Shown here one piece after another: positions 32,661 through 43,209 of a DNA stretch of 64,000 nt. The stretch spans positions 310,001 to 374,000 of the forward strand of contig NC_079271.1 of NCBI RefSeq assembly GCF_947241705.1, given 5' to 3'. This stretch comes from Saccharomyces mikatae IFO 1815. Its lineage: Eukaryota > Ascomycota > Saccharomycetes > Saccharomycetales > Saccharomycetaceae. The translations under genes and the position numbers were made by a program. Below the pieces are notes generated by a model. That model saw only the letters and a list, made by a program, of their open reading frames with translations. It ran no database searches and was not told the DNA's origin. The first letter of the stretch is position 1; every line of letters begins with the position of its first letter.

Positions 32661-33908
32661 ATGTCACAGGGTACTTTATATGCTAATTTTAGAATCAGAA
32701 CTTGGGTCCCAAGAGGGCTTGTCGAAACTTTGAAGCTGGACATCAAGGTTGTTACGCCTGACAGCGCCGCTGAAGAGTTCGCAAGGGACTTCCCATTGAA
32801 GAAGGTTCCTGCATTCGTAGGACCAAAGGGCTATAAGTTGACAGAGGCTATGGCCATTAACTACTATTTGGTAAAGCTTTCACAAGATGAAAAGATAAAG
32901 GCTCAATTGTTGGGTGCTAGCGATGACTTAAATGCTCAAGCGCAGATCATCAGATGGCAATCGTTGGCCAACAATGACTTGTGTATCCAGATTGCCAACA
33001 CTATTGCACCCTTGAAGGGGGATGTTCCTTACAATAAGAAGAACTTCGACGCAGCCATGGGCAATGTTAGCAAGATCGTTGACATCTTCGACGGTAGATT
33101 GAAAAACTACACTTATTTGGTGACGGAAAGCATCTCCTTGGCCGACTTAGTCGCCGCCTCCATCTTCACCAGATACTTCGAAAACCTATTCGGTTCTGAA
33201 TGGAGAGCTCAACATCCGGCCATCGTGAGATGGTTCAACACCGTCAGAGCTTCTCCCTTCTTGAAGGACGAATACAAGGATTTCAAGTTCACTGACAAGC
33301 CATTGGCGCCTCCCCAAAAGAAAAAGGAAAAGAAGGCATCAACTGCCATCGCTACGCCTCCAAAGAAGAAGGAGGAAGCCAAGCCGGCCACTACGGAGAC
33401 CGAGACTTCTTCCAAGAAGCCAAAACATCCATTGGAGTTATTGGGCAAGTCGACCTTCGTACTAGATGACTGGAAGAGAAAGTACTCTAATGAAGACACT
33501 AGGCCAGTTGCCTTGCCTTGGTTTTGGGAGCACTACAACCCAGAAGAGTACTCTCTATGGAAGGTTACTTATAAGTACAACGATGAATTGACCTTGACAT
33601 TCATGTCTAATAACTTGGTTGGTGGGTTTTTCAACAGACTATCTGCTTCCACCAAATACATGTTCGGTTGTCTAGTTGTCTACGGTGAGAATAACAACAA
33701 CGGTATTGTTGGCGCAGTTATGGTTAGAGGCCAAGACTACGTTCCAGCTTTCGATGTTGCACCAGACTGGGAATCTTACGACTATGTTAAGTTGGATCCA
33801 ACTAACGAGGACGAAAAGGAATTTATCAACAATATGTGGGCTTGGGATAAGCCAGTTTCAGTCAATGGCGAACAAAAGGAAATCGTTGACGGTAAGGTCT
33901 TGAAATAA
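32661..33908 (+). CDS. CAM1: CAM1 (TEF3-like), translation elongation factor eEF1B gamma
   Basis: 415 aa from the ATG at 32661; the upstream in-frame TTG at 32652 is not used. A GST-like N-terminal half (about 1-215; FPLKKVPAFVGPKG, SLADLVAASIF) joins through a Lys/Ala-rich linker (about 220-255, PPQKKKEKKAST) to the conserved EF1G C-terminal domain (about 255-415; WKRKYSNEDTRPVALPWFWE). It is the gamma subunit of the eEF1B exchange factor, anchoring eEF1B alpha; Tef4 is the paralog. Cam1 has also been reported to bind the MXR1 promoter. The linker is the variable part compared with S. cerevisiae. Confidence 0.96.
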   Translation: MSQGTLYANFRIRTWVPRGLVETLKLDIKVVTPDSAAEEFARDFPLKKVPAFVGPKGYKLTEAMAINYYLVKLSQDEKIKAQLLGASDDLNAQAQIIRWQSLANNDLCIQIANTIAPLKGDVPYNKKNFDAAMGNVSKIVDIFDGRLKNYTYLVTESISLADLVAASIFTRYFENLFGSEWRAQHPAIVRWFNTVRASPFLKDEYKDFKFTDKPLAPPQKKKEKKASTAIATPPKKKEEAKPATTETETSSKKPKHPLELLGKSTFVLDDWKRKYSNEDTRPVALPWFWEHYNPEEYSLWKVTYKYNDELTLTFMSNNLVGGFFNRLSASTKYMFGCLVVYGENNNNGIVGAVMVRGQDYVPAFDVAPDWESYDYVKLDPTNEDEKEFINNMWAWDKPVSVNGEQKEIVDGKVLK

Positions 33909-34078
33909 TTCTGCCACCTGTTGTTTTCCATGCGACCGTTTTCTCGAACATATTTTAGGTAGTTCTATCTATATTATATTTATGACGCAATTAGGGTAAC
34001 TGATTTTGTTTTCCGCGCTGGAGGTTGTGCAGAGAGAAAGGCTCTTTTACTCTTTACATGCTGGATCATTGTTGTATG

Positions 34079-34103
<25 letters not shown>
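34079..34103. repeat. (AT)12 microsatellite
   Basis: A 25 bp alternating AT run sits between CAM1 and SGF11, about 170 bp after the CAM1 stop and about 125 bp before the SGF11 ATG. It may serve as a CAM1 3'-processing signal or as a TATA-like region for SGF11. Confidence 0.85.
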
Positions 34104-34109
<6 letters not shown>

Positions 34110-34226
34110 CCTTTATGAATATACATGTTTGAATCTGGTGAATGGAAAAGTAAATCAGCGTTTGTTTTCGTTGAGTAGAAAAATATACCTTTCGTATTTT
34201 CTGGGTTACGGGGGTTTCCTGTAGTG

Positions 34227-34526
34227 ATGACCGAAGAAACTATTACCATAGACTCTATTTCTAATGGAATACTGAATAACCTGTTAACTACCCTGATTCA
34301 GGACATAGTGGCTCGGGAAACCACTCAACAACAGTTGCTGAAGACAAGATATCCGGATCTTCGCAGCTACTATTACGATCCGAACGGTTCTCTCGATATT
34401 AATGGACTGCAGAAGCAACAAGAGTCGTCTCAGTATATTCACTGTGAAAATTGTGGCCGAGACGTATCGGCAAATAGGCTAGCAGCTCATCTACAGAGAT
34501 GTTTGAGTAGAGCCTCTAGGCGTTAA
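34227..34526 (+). CDS. SGF11: SGF11, SAGA deubiquitinase-module subunit
   Basis: 99 aa from the ATG at 34227, as in S. cerevisiae; the GTG one codon upstream is not the start. An N-terminal amphipathic helix (ISNGILNNLLTTLIQDIVAR) binds Sgf73 and Sus1. The C-terminal zinc finger C73-x2-C76-x11-H88-x3-C92 (CENCGRDVSANRLAAHLQRC) packs near the Ubp8 active site. The module removes ubiquitin from H2B. LGE1, 11 kb away, acts in the opposite direction in the same modification; the proximity is probably coincidental. Confidence 0.96.
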   Translation: MTEETITIDSISNGILNNLLTTLIQDIVARETTQQQLLKTRYPDLRSYYYDPNGSLDINGLQKQQESSQYIHCENCGRDVSANRLAAHLQRCLSRASRR

Positions 34527-34890
34527 TGCTAGATGTCGAGTTCATAGGTGGTGTCAAGAACACAAACAGATTTGACCCCTTGTGTAGGGTGTGGTCTCAT
34601 AAAGATTCACTAAGCTTGCTCTTCAAGCGACATTTCTGCGCGTTGAGAGAAGCTCGTGCAGTTATGTCATAATATCTCAAAGAAGTAAAATAACTATTTA
34701 AGTAGTCGTTATATGTTGTGTAATGACTCCTCCATATATATTTTTGAATGATACCTCACATTCCATTACACACCAGAGTTGCGCATAGACACGTTGCGCA
34801 ACAGTGCATTCTTCATCTTTTAATCATCGCGGTATGTTGCACGTCGAGTTTCATAATGAGTGATATTGGAAGGCTTTTCTTTTCTTATAC
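34527..34890. other. Convergent SGF11/ELC1 3' region
   Basis: 364 bp between convergent stops. It includes a small GC-balanced segment at 34760-34850 but no reading frame or RNA signature that I recognise. Confidence 0.5.
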
Positions 34891-35190
34891 CTATATATTC
34901 AAATAGTCTGCTGCAAGTAGCAGCTCTAACGACATATCAGTTGGTATTTCAAACTCTGGAATGTCATCATCGTCCTCGTTAATGCTGCTGTATTGGAAAT
35001 TGTAATTTAAGTATTCCACGACCTTTTTTAGAATATGAGAATCAAACTGTTTTAATTCTATCCGGCCTTTGCTTTCCCTAAATGACCCTTCAATCATAGC
35101 CTTTAACGTTGGTGAAACCATAGCAGCAGATCGTGATATTTCATATTCTTTATCATCCTTTGACACTAGTGTGATTGGATCTTGAGACAT
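34891..35190 (-). CDS. ELC1: ELC1, elongin C homolog
   Basis: 99 aa with a Skp1/BTB fold: ITLVSKDDKEYEISRSAAMV, then SPTLKAMIEGSFRESKGRIE, then HILKKVVEYLNYNF. It ends in LELLLAADYLNI, which forms the hydrophobic surface for BC-box proteins. Elc1 with Ela1 and Cul3 forms the ubiquitin ligase that polyubiquitinates RNA polymerase II Rpb1 after DNA damage; it also occurs with Rad7 and Rad16. The acidic insert NEDDDDIPEFE is notable. It is divergent from VPS16 (291 bp). Confidence 0.96.
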   Translation of the reverse strand: MSQDPITLVSKDDKEYEISRSAAMVSPTLKAMIEGSFRESKGRIELKQFDSHILKKVVEYLNYNFQYSSINEDDDDIPEFEIPTDMSLELLLAADYLNI

Positions 35191-35481
35191 TTAACTACGG
35201 ATAATTGCTCATATATTTTTGGCAAAAGAACGAAAAGAGAAATTCACTAAATATTCTGCTTTATTGCTGATTTGCTTGTGTTTCCTTTCTTTACTTTTTT
35301 TTTTTTTTTTGATCTTGACTAAAGTAAAGGTGCCAAGTAGTTACTTCGCTTCTTGAAATCTGTTTAAAAAAAGTTGACTTATATCCCTAATGGTATCAAA
35401 CGATCATTTCTCTAATGCGAAAAAAGGGAAAGAAAGAAAAGTACACACGAGTAAACCTGCTTTTTGTTTCTTTTGGATACA

Positions 35482-37878
35482 ATGAAGAATCCTAGTTTTG
35501 ATTGGGAAAGACTGAAAGATGTATTTTATAGGAATAGAACCATTGGCGAGTTAAAATGGCCAGCCCAATATGAGGATTTCAGATGTGCCTTGTCGTTAAC
35601 CGTCATTGCTGTAGAAATTCAAGACTTTATACAGATATACAACTACTTTGGGCAGTTGCTAGGTAAGATTAATTTACGAAAAATACATGAAGACGTGGTA
35701 AAATTTGAATTCAATAAAGACGAGAAGCTGATACTGGTTACGAAGAACTCCATAAAAATTGTAAATAATATATCGCCACTAACGATAGAAACGGTGACAT
35801 TGGAAGAATCAATCATTGACACTATTTGGGATTACCATAATGGAATCATGTTGCTTAATAAATCTCGTGATATATACAAGTTAAATGAAAATAAATGGGA
35901 ACTTCTTTATGAGAACAAAGATAGGAAATACAATCTGTTGACAAAGAACCACTGGAGTTGCAATAATGACATTATAATCCTGCTGGATGTTGACCACGTA
36001 TATGAAGTGAGCACTTTAAATGGAACACTATTGAAGTTAATTGCAGATTCATCATGGCACAAAGTAACGATTTCATCTAGAGGGTTTATTTGTCTTTATA
36101 ACATGAAGTATAATAAATTACAAATCTTCAAAGACCCAGCAAGAATACTAATGGAACACGACCTCGATTCTACACCAGATGATATATGTTGGTGTGGCAA
36201 TGATACTGTTGCTTGTTCTTTCGAAGATGAAATTAAGTTATATGGGCCGGATGGCCTCTATGTAACATTTTGGTATCCCTTTACTGTAGCTAATCTACGG
36301 GCAGAAATTGATGGTCTGAAGGTTATTACTACGGAGAAGATTTACTTTTTATCAAGAGTACAACCTCAAACTTCTAGCATCTTTAGAATCGGCTCAACTG
36401 AGCCAGGAGCCATGCTAGTTGACTCGTTTAGTTTGCTAGAGGACCACGCGCCTAAGGCAATTGAAATATTGAAGAACTTCGTCTTGGAGAAGGGTGTGTT
36501 GGACTGTATTGTTGCCGCAATAGACGAATTTGAACCCAAACTACAGAAAATGTTATTGAATGCAGCATCGTTTGGGAAAGCTTCTTTGCAGTATAAATCC
36601 TTTGACGCAAATATATTTGTAGATGCCTGTAATACTATAAAATTATTAAACTGCTTCAGAAGTTTTGGTCTTTTTTTGACTGCGGAGCAGCACAAGAGTA
36701 TCACTTTGAAGGGTGTAATTGATAGGTTGCTGATGTATCACAAGTATTATGAATGCGTACAGATATGCAGATTGGCTAATAAAAGGTCTCTTTTAGGATA
36801 CGTATTTACTGAGTGGGCAAAAGACAAAATTAAAGAAAATCCTGATATGGAAGATGATGAGTTGTTAGAAAAAATAAAATCCAGACTAAATGATATAGGG
36901 GTAATGGATACAATACAGATGGTAACTATTGCGAAAATTGCATATTTCGAAGGAAGGTTCCAACTATCCCGTAGTCTAGCTTTATTAGAGAAGAACGAAG
37001 AAGCTAAAATCGAACAGCTGCTTGACCTTGATGATAATAGTCTGGCACTAAAAGAATGTATTAAACTACAAAATCCTAGTTTAACGGTTTCTTTATTGAT
37101 TGCGCTCTCGAAGAAGTTAACAAACTCCCAGCTAACAAAGCTTTTAACTATCGATATGTTCAACGACCCCTTGTATCTCTATTATATGAGGATGGATAAA
37201 GCTTATTTATACGATTTCTACCGCCAAACAGACCGATTTATTGACCTGGCTCACGTATTATTGCAGCAAGGAAAAGAAAAACAATCATTACACAGCTTTT
37301 TACCACAGATCAAAGATCTTTATAGCAAAATCCAGAATAGTGAAATGGTCAGTAACTCTATAGAACAGCTTCAAAGACAAGAAAAATTATGGATATACCA
37401 GGAATCATTAGGGAAAAGATTTGGTATCACGTTCACTAACATGACTCTGGATCAAACGCTTTCAAAATTAATCGAAACAGGTCAAGACAAACAGGTGAAG
37501 GAAATAGTTAAAAAATTCAAAGTGAATGAAAAAAAGTTGTATCACCTAAAATGTAGAACTTTAGTTGAGGCCAAGAAATTTGACCAACTATTGCAGTTTT
37601 CTCAGTCAAAGAAATCACCAATTGGCTATATGCCATTTTATACATATTTGAAAAGCAGAGGGCACATAAAAGAAGCTGCTCCCTATGTTAGTATGATATC
37701 CGGTCTTTCTTACCAGAAAAAAAAGAAGCTTTACATGGACTGTAAGAGCTTTCGCGATGCAATTCAACTAGCGGGAAAGGAGAAAGATATTCCAGGTCTG
37801 AAGGAAATATACAATAATATACCTTCTAACGAGCCAGAGTTAAAAGCGTTTGCAAACGAAACAATGAGCAGGATATAG
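35482..37878 (+). CDS. VPS16: VPS16, HOPS/CORVET core subunit
   Basis: 798 aa from the ATG at 35482, equal to S. cerevisiae Vps16; the frame is open a few codons upstream without a better start. The N-terminal ~400 residues are beta-propeller-like (short repeats with Trp and Asp such as DTIWDYHNGIMLLNKSRD). The C-terminal half is an alpha-solenoid holding the Vps16 C-terminal domain (about 470-790). Vps16 binds Vps33 through its C-terminal region and is shared by the HOPS and CORVET tethers at vacuole and endosome. No membrane segment is present. Confidence 0.96.
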   Translation: MKNPSFDWERLKDVFYRNRTIGELKWPAQYEDFRCALSLTVIAVEIQDFIQIYNYFGQLLGKINLRKIHEDVVKFEFNKDEKLILVTKNSIKIVNNISPLTIETVTLEESIIDTIWDYHNGIMLLNKSRDIYKLNENKWELLYENKDRKYNLLTKNHWSCNNDIIILLDVDHVYEVSTLNGTLLKLIADSSWHKVTISSRGFICLYNMKYNKLQIFKDPARILMEHDLDSTPDDICWCGNDTVACSFEDEIKLYGPDGLYVTFWYPFTVANLRAEIDGLKVITTEKIYFLSRVQPQTSSIFRIGSTEPGAMLVDSFSLLEDHAPKAIEILKNFVLEKGVLDCIVAAIDEFEPKLQKMLLNAASFGKASLQYKSFDANIFVDACNTIKLLNCFRSFGLFLTAEQHKSITLKGVIDRLLMYHKYYECVQICRLANKRSLLGYVFTEWAKDKIKENPDMEDDELLEKIKSRLNDIGVMDTIQMVTIAKIAYFEGRFQLSRSLALLEKNEEAKIEQLLDLDDNSLALKECIKLQNPSLTVSLLIALSKKLTNSQLTKLLTIDMFNDPLYLYYMRMDKAYLYDFYRQTDRFIDLAHVLLQQGKEKQSLHSFLPQIKDLYSKIQNSEMVSNSIEQLQRQEKLWIYQESLGKRFGITFTNMTLDQTLSKLIETGQDKQVKEIVKKFKVNEKKLYHLKCRTLVEAKKFDQLLQFSQSKKSPIGYMPFYTYLKSRGHIKEAAPYVSMISGLSYQKKKKLYMDCKSFRDAIQLAGKEKDIPGLKEIYNNIPSNEPELKAFANETMSRI

Positions 37879-38149
37879 AACTACTATACGTTATAGACAT
37901 TGTGGATCCGTAACCTTTCGTTGAATGATAAATAACTACCGTAATACATATTAGTTTCTTTTAGGGTTACCCAAAGAACGGCGGCGAAAAAAAAAAAATA
38001 ATTTTTTACTGAAAAATTTCAAGAGCTCATCTCATCTCATCGTTTATCATGTAGTAGATACTATATACCAGGCTCTTTTATTAATAGGTCAGTGAGATTT
38101 CTCTGTGAACCAGTAAAAACAATTAGTAATACTAATATATAGAGGTGAA
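37879..38149 (+). promoter_or_regulatory. NOP4 promoter with RRPE/PAC-like elements
   Basis: An AAAAATTTC element lies near 38011 and GCTCATCTCATCTCATCG near 38023-38041. These resemble the RRPE (AAAAATTTT) and PAC (GCGATGAG on the opposite strand) pair found upstream of ribosome-biogenesis genes. This fits the nucleolar role of NOP4. The elements are matched by eye and are approximate. Confidence 0.5.
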
Positions 38150-40222
38150 ATGGAAAAAACAATTGAGAATATTGAATCATCGAAGAGTAATGTCTCAAAA
38201 CAAAATGACAACGGCTTAGATATGAAGACTTTATTTGTTAGGTCTATTCCTCAAGATGTTACGGATGAGCAGCTAGCCGATTTCTTTTCCAACTTTGCTC
38301 CAATTAAGCATGCGGTTGTTGTTAAAGACACTAACAAAAGATCTAGAGGTTTCGGGTTTGTTAGTTTTGCTGTAGAAGATGACACAAAAGAAGCATTAGC
38401 TAAGGCCAGAAAGACTAAATTCAATGGACATACCTTAAGAGTAGACGTTGCAAAAAGAAGAGATCGTACCAGTAAGTCACCAGAAGGGGCTGAAAAAAGC
38501 ACACCAGAATCATTTGAGAAAATATCAGGTCAGAAGAATGAAAATGACAACGATGCTGATGATGAAGACTCCCTACTAAAAGGTAAACCAAAATTGATTA
38601 TCAGAAACATGCCATGGAGCTGTCGTGACCCAACTAAACTAAAAAAGATATTCACTAGATACGGCACTGTTGTGGAGGCAACTATCCCAAGAAAGCGGGA
38701 TGGTAAATTGTGTGGATTTGCTTTCGTCACCATGAAGAAAATCAGCAATTGTAGAATTGCCTTGGAGAACACCAAAGATTTAAAAATTGATGGTAGAAAA
38801 GTGGCAGTTGATTTTGCTGTTCAAAAGAACAGATGGGAGGATTACAAAAAAGCTCAACCGGAAATCAACGAAAAGAGCAATAATGGATCTGAAAATGAAG
38901 AAGAAGAGGAAGAAGAGGAAGAAAAGGAAGAAGAAGAAGAAGAAGATGAAGATAACAGAGTAGACGAGGAGTTCGATGATGATTCTAAAACTGAAAAACC
39001 AACACGGAAGGTACAAAACAAAAAGGAAGATTTTTCCGTTTTTGTTCGTAATGTCCCTTATGATGCTACCGAAGAATCTTTGGCTGCACACTTCAGTAAA
39101 TTTGGTAGCGTAAAGTACGCATTACCTGTTATCGACAAGTCTACGGGATTGGCTAAAGGTACTGCCTTTGTAGCTTTCAAAGACCAATATACCTATAATG
39201 AGTGTATCAAGAATGCACCTGCTGCTGGGTCTACTTCTTTGTTGATAGGCGATGATGTCATGCCTGAGTACGTATATGAGGGTCGTGTTCTCTCCATTAC
39301 TCCAACGCTTGTAAGAGAGGATGCCGGTAGAATGGCGGAAAAGAACGCAGCTAAAAGAAAGCAAGCCCTCGGTAAAGCCCCAGACGAGAAAGACAGGCGT
39401 AATTTATATTTATTGAATGAAGGTAGAGTTGTTGAAGGTTCAAAGATGGCAGATTTATTAACTAATACTGACATGGAGATCAGAGAAAAATCTTACAAAT
39501 TAAGAGTGGAACAACTAAAAAAGAATCCGTCTCTACATTTATCGATGACTAGACTGGCCATTAGAAATCTTCCTAGAGCAATGAATGATAAAGCTTTGAA
39601 GGCATTGGCACGTAAAGCTGTCGTCCAATTTGCTACGGAAGTAAAGAACAAGGAAAGACATCCATTGAGTAAGGAGGAAATTATCAGATCCACTAAAGAA
39701 AAGTATAAATTTATGAGCCCAGATGAGATTGAAACTCAAAAAAAGAAAGACAAAAAAAGCGGTATTGTAAAACAAGCCAAGGTTATTATGGAAGTTAAAG
39801 GATCGACAGCAGGGAGAAGTAGAGGGTATGGTTTTGTAGAATTTAGGGATCACAAAAACGCTTTAATGGGGTTGAGGTGGTTGAATTGTCATGCCGTCAC
39901 CTCTGATGAAATTTTAGAGGGCCTAAATGATGATGAAAAGAAACAAGAGGATAACGACCTAGGTAAAGGGAGACGTTTATGTGTCGAATTTGCAATCGAA
40001 AACTCTAATGTCGTAAAGAGAAGAAGGGAACAATTGAAACAGGCAAGAACCAAAAGAACAAGACCAGATAACGAAGATGGCGATGACGTTCGTGAATCCG
40101 GAAACAAGAAGCCAAAGAAGGAAGAAGAGGTAATTCCAGCCATCTCCGACGATAAAAAAATGGGCGATGATGTTAAGAGAATAATTGGGTTCAAACGTAA
40201 GAGAAAACATGGCAAAAAATAA
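38150..40222 (+). CDS. NOP4: NOP4 (NOP77), nucleolar RNA-binding protein
   Basis: 690 aa with four RRM domains. RRM1 is at about 26-100 ([19 protein letters not shown]). RRM2 is at about 148-222 ([18 protein letters not shown]). RRM3 is at about 292-385 ([19 protein letters not shown]). A diverged RRM4 is at about 465-625 ([20 protein letters not shown]). An acidic run of Glu with a few Lys and Asp (residues ~246-266) separates RRM2 from RRM3. The C-terminus is highly basic ([15 protein letters not shown]), a nucleolar targeting signal. Nop4 is essential for 27S pre-rRNA processing and 60S assembly. Confidence 0.96.
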   Translation: MEKTIENIESSKSNVSKQNDNGLDMKTLFVRSIPQDVTDEQLADFFSNFAPIKHAVVVKDTNKRSRGFGFVSFAVEDDTKEALAKARKTKFNGHTLRVDVAKRRDRTSKSPEGAEKSTPESFEKISGQKNENDNDADDEDSLLKGKPKLIIRNMPWSCRDPTKLKKIFTRYGTVVEATIPRKRDGKLCGFAFVTMKKISNCRIALENTKDLKIDGRKVAVDFAVQKNRWEDYKKAQPEINEKSNNGSENEEEEEEEEEKEEEEEEDEDNRVDEEFDDDSKTEKPTRKVQNKKEDFSVFVRNVPYDATEESLAAHFSKFGSVKYALPVIDKSTGLAKGTAFVAFKDQYTYNECIKNAPAAGSTSLLIGDDVMPEYVYEGRVLSITPTLVREDAGRMAEKNAAKRKQALGKAPDEKDRRNLYLLNEGRVVEGSKMADLLTNTDMEIREKSYKLRVEQLKKNPSLHLSMTRLAIRNLPRAMNDKALKALARKAVVQFATEVKNKERHPLSKEEIIRSTKEKYKFMSPDEIETQKKKDKKSGIVKQAKVIMEVKGSTAGRSRGYGFVEFRDHKNALMGLRWLNCHAVTSDEILEGLNDDEKKQEDNDLGKGRRLCVEFAIENSNVVKRRREQLKQARTKRTRPDNEDGDDVRESGNKKPKKEEEVIPAISDDKKMGDDVKRIIGFKRKRKHGKK

Positions 40223-40479
40223 TAGCCGAGTTACACTTCAAAAATTTTTGATATATTTTCTTTTTTCATATGTATATTATTTTCAAAAGAATAGATAGAT
40301 AAATTTCTAGCCTATTCGAAAGTCTTTTACGTCGTTATTTTGATCTGAAATTTTTATATAAAGTGCAAGAAACCCAGCACATCCTGTCCAATATCAGGAT
40401 GGCCAAACATCATTTCAGTTATGCATAAGATGTAACAGACTCTATTCTTTCTATTTTCAGATAACAAAAGAAATAAATG

Positions 40480-42790
40480 CTATGCCATAATATAAAAGTT
40501 TCCACTTCTTCTCACACGTTCTGGATTACAGACGACAAGAATTTTGCACTTCAGTGTAAGTGGCTCTACGAAAGAACTTAAAAAACAAAGCGATTCGCTT
40601 TGCCCAGCGGCTAGCCGTATCTAAGCTTTACAATTATCCAATGAATCGGACTTTGGGTGCAAATGAGAATCAGCCCTCCTATGTTAGTTCAACAGAGCGA
40701 AACACATACATCGTACAAGAGTCCAGCTTGTATCAGCTTCCCATCTACTATGAACGCAGTAACTGCGGTTTTAGTATATAAGTTCCCACAAATTCCTGTC
40801 ATCATCTCTGGGATCTAATGATAAAAAAAGTAAGAGAAAAACTCATGTCCTTCTTGGCAAATAATGTCTTCCACATACAAATGGACAACTTGTTCATACA
40901 TGAACCGACTCTCATTACACCCGAAGGTTTCAGGGTTAGCGATTTGATAAGGTATCCGAAGAGGTGTCAAAGATGGCTCTAGTATGTTGTTCGGGTTGAA
41001 TCTTGAACTTTTCTACTATTCTGTATAATGTAGTAAAAGAACAATCTTCACGATATGTGAAGTCTTTAAATTCAGAACCCCAGAATCTTGTGCAGAGAAA
41101 GAGTGCCCATGATGGAGAACTGTATTCTTGTTGATCGGTAACCTATCCACTCTAACAATTTTACCTTACCATATACATTAACTTATCGCTCACCAAAGAT
41201 ATTGGTGAAGAAAAGAAACGTTTATTGTCATTCGGGAATAAGTTGCAAACAGCTTCGTAGAATTACCTTGAAGGATCTATTTTCAGTAGTATATGAAGAT
41301 ATTCAATTTTTAAAATAAGTAAGGAAAAAAATCTTCTCTACGTCACAATTACGATGGATATCGATCAAGAAAGAGCACGAAGAAGTATCTCCGTCATTAC
41401 AAGTTTAAAGCGATAATTTTCGAAGTAGTTACAGATACTTACTGTTAGCTCGAAGAGTTGGTTTGTTTCATTTGTGATAACTGTATCCATCTTCAAGAAT
41501 ACTGCGATAAATAATCAAATTTCTTACTCAACGCTTTCAATTTCTTGAGGATGAATACAAGAGCTCTATGATGATGTGCTAATTCACGCCCATCACTTGG
41601 AAACTAAAGACCTACTGGTAATCTGTTTGTTAAATTATGTCCGCATCGTCCACGAGCTTACTATTGATACGCTCAAAGACCGTCAGTTCTCGTCTAAAAG
41701 TCTTCCCTTTTCTTCACTGTTTTCAGCCGTACTGTATTAAATTCACAATATACTTTATTAGACAACGGTAACTCTACTTCATAAGTATTATAATACGCTT
41801 CCGATTACAATGTGAACGGCACCATTTAGTTGATCGTGTTTCTTCAATATTTTGTATAATTTAGGTTATCTATTCACTAATACCCAAGGTCCGATTTTGA
41901 AACAACATCAAAGAAATATGAGCACGAAATGAAAATATGACAACAATCTACCTCAGTTTAAAAATTTTTTTTCATTACGTGCTCAAAAACCGTTTATCAT
42001 TTCTACTGTGGCTAAAATGTGTGCCACCATTGCCCTTTTCATCTGAAATAATCGTCCCGTCTAATTGAACTTTTCACACAGTATATAACAAAGCACACAC
42101 ATAGTAGGTACATGGAGAGGATGAAACAGATTTAAGATTCAAAGTTGCTTACATTACCAACCCTGCTTCATGAGATGCGAAACAGCTTAGAAAGCAAACT
42201 GTGATACAGTCTGCTATTATTTCTCATGAGAACACAAGTAATTTAATACTTCTGGAATAACGAAGAGGTAGCACTAAATGTCCCGATCAATGTCCTATGT
42301 GTTCCCAGCTTGGCTTGTATCTGTCTGATGCAATATAAGCTATCTAATTACTATATTTTCCACATAATATACCGTAAGGCAACATAGGGAATACAAAGGT
42401 ATTTACTCCATACAATATCAACAACAGTTTTATTAATACATCGTGAGTTTTTTGTTATGATGGTGGTGTGGTAGGCAAATTTATCGATATTCGAATGCCG
42501 TTGACAGATGTGCTCTGGTGGTAGCATATTATAATCTCCATTAAGCTTGCAAATTAAACGTATACTACCGCGATGGAGTCGTCAATGCAATTAATACTCA
42601 AAATTTCTTCGCTGTTCAATTAGCAGCATGGGTAAGATACAATCGTATCCCTCAAGGATCATTAATTCCACATGTCTCTGACTGCCTGACGACTCGCCAT
42701 GTAATTGTTATCCATGTCCCCTTTGGTAAGATGTCAAAAGCAACTAATTACGCACCTTACATTAGAAAGGAATAACAGCGCTTCTAAGAA
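40480..42790 (-). pseudogene. Decayed coding relic, unidentified
   Basis: The 3 kb NOP4-SSN3 gap has no intact gene, but on the minus strand protein-like segments follow one another from about 42.8 kb down to about 40.5 kb. The longest uninterrupted ones are at roughly 42.35-42.58 kb (about 76 codons, includes NMLPPEHICQRHSNIDKF) and roughly 40.94-41.14 kb (about 68 codons, includes RFWGSEFKDFTYREDC and TLYRIVEKFKIQPEQH). Composition is that of a real soluble protein, and the total span corresponds to about 750 codons. Many breaks are present. I do not recognise the family, so a host gene, transferred gene or other origin all remain possible. Confidence 0.6.
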
Positions 42791-43209
42791 CGCAAGTACT
42801 TTAAGCATTAATTGAGTTGGCATGCGCGTACTAGCATCTTTTCAAATAGAGTGTGTTCACAGTGGAACTAACGTGCACTCTTCAATCAGAGTGTTGCAAA
42901 CTTAGAAATAAAACTAATGTAGAAAAGTTGGCCCATTGAGTAGATCGGACGAAATATTTACTTGTGTTTTCTCCAAGGCAAATATCTAGGATAGCCGTAT
43001 TATTTAACCAGGGAACAAGTCTATATTTTAACTTAACATCAATTCGCTTTCCTTGGCCCTGAAATATGCTGGATTAGTCCTTGAATCGTCACTAACGTAA
43101 TATAATGAGATTGTATGCAGGTTTGAATACTATAAAAATAAAAGAAAGTTTGATGAATATAATAACAGTTCTCATGCAATAAAAATCCAAAATATATAAT
43201 AATACAAGC
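42791..43209. other. SSN3 3' flank
   Basis: About 420 bp, AT-rich, between the upstream end of the relic and the SSN3 stop codon. A near-palindromic pair of GTGCACTC/AGAGTG motifs occurs at 42849-42893. No intact gene is seen. Confidence 0.35.

Noticed and set aside
38780-39091. Minus-strand open frame inside NOP4 (YPL044C-like)
   Set aside because: It is the antisense of the NOP4 acidic region; the Phe-rich product is an artefact of GAA/GAG repeats on the coding strand.
40560-40781. Plus-strand frame of 73 codons in the NOP4-SSN3 gap
   Set aside because: It starts with GTG and is antisense to the better-supported minus-strand relic.
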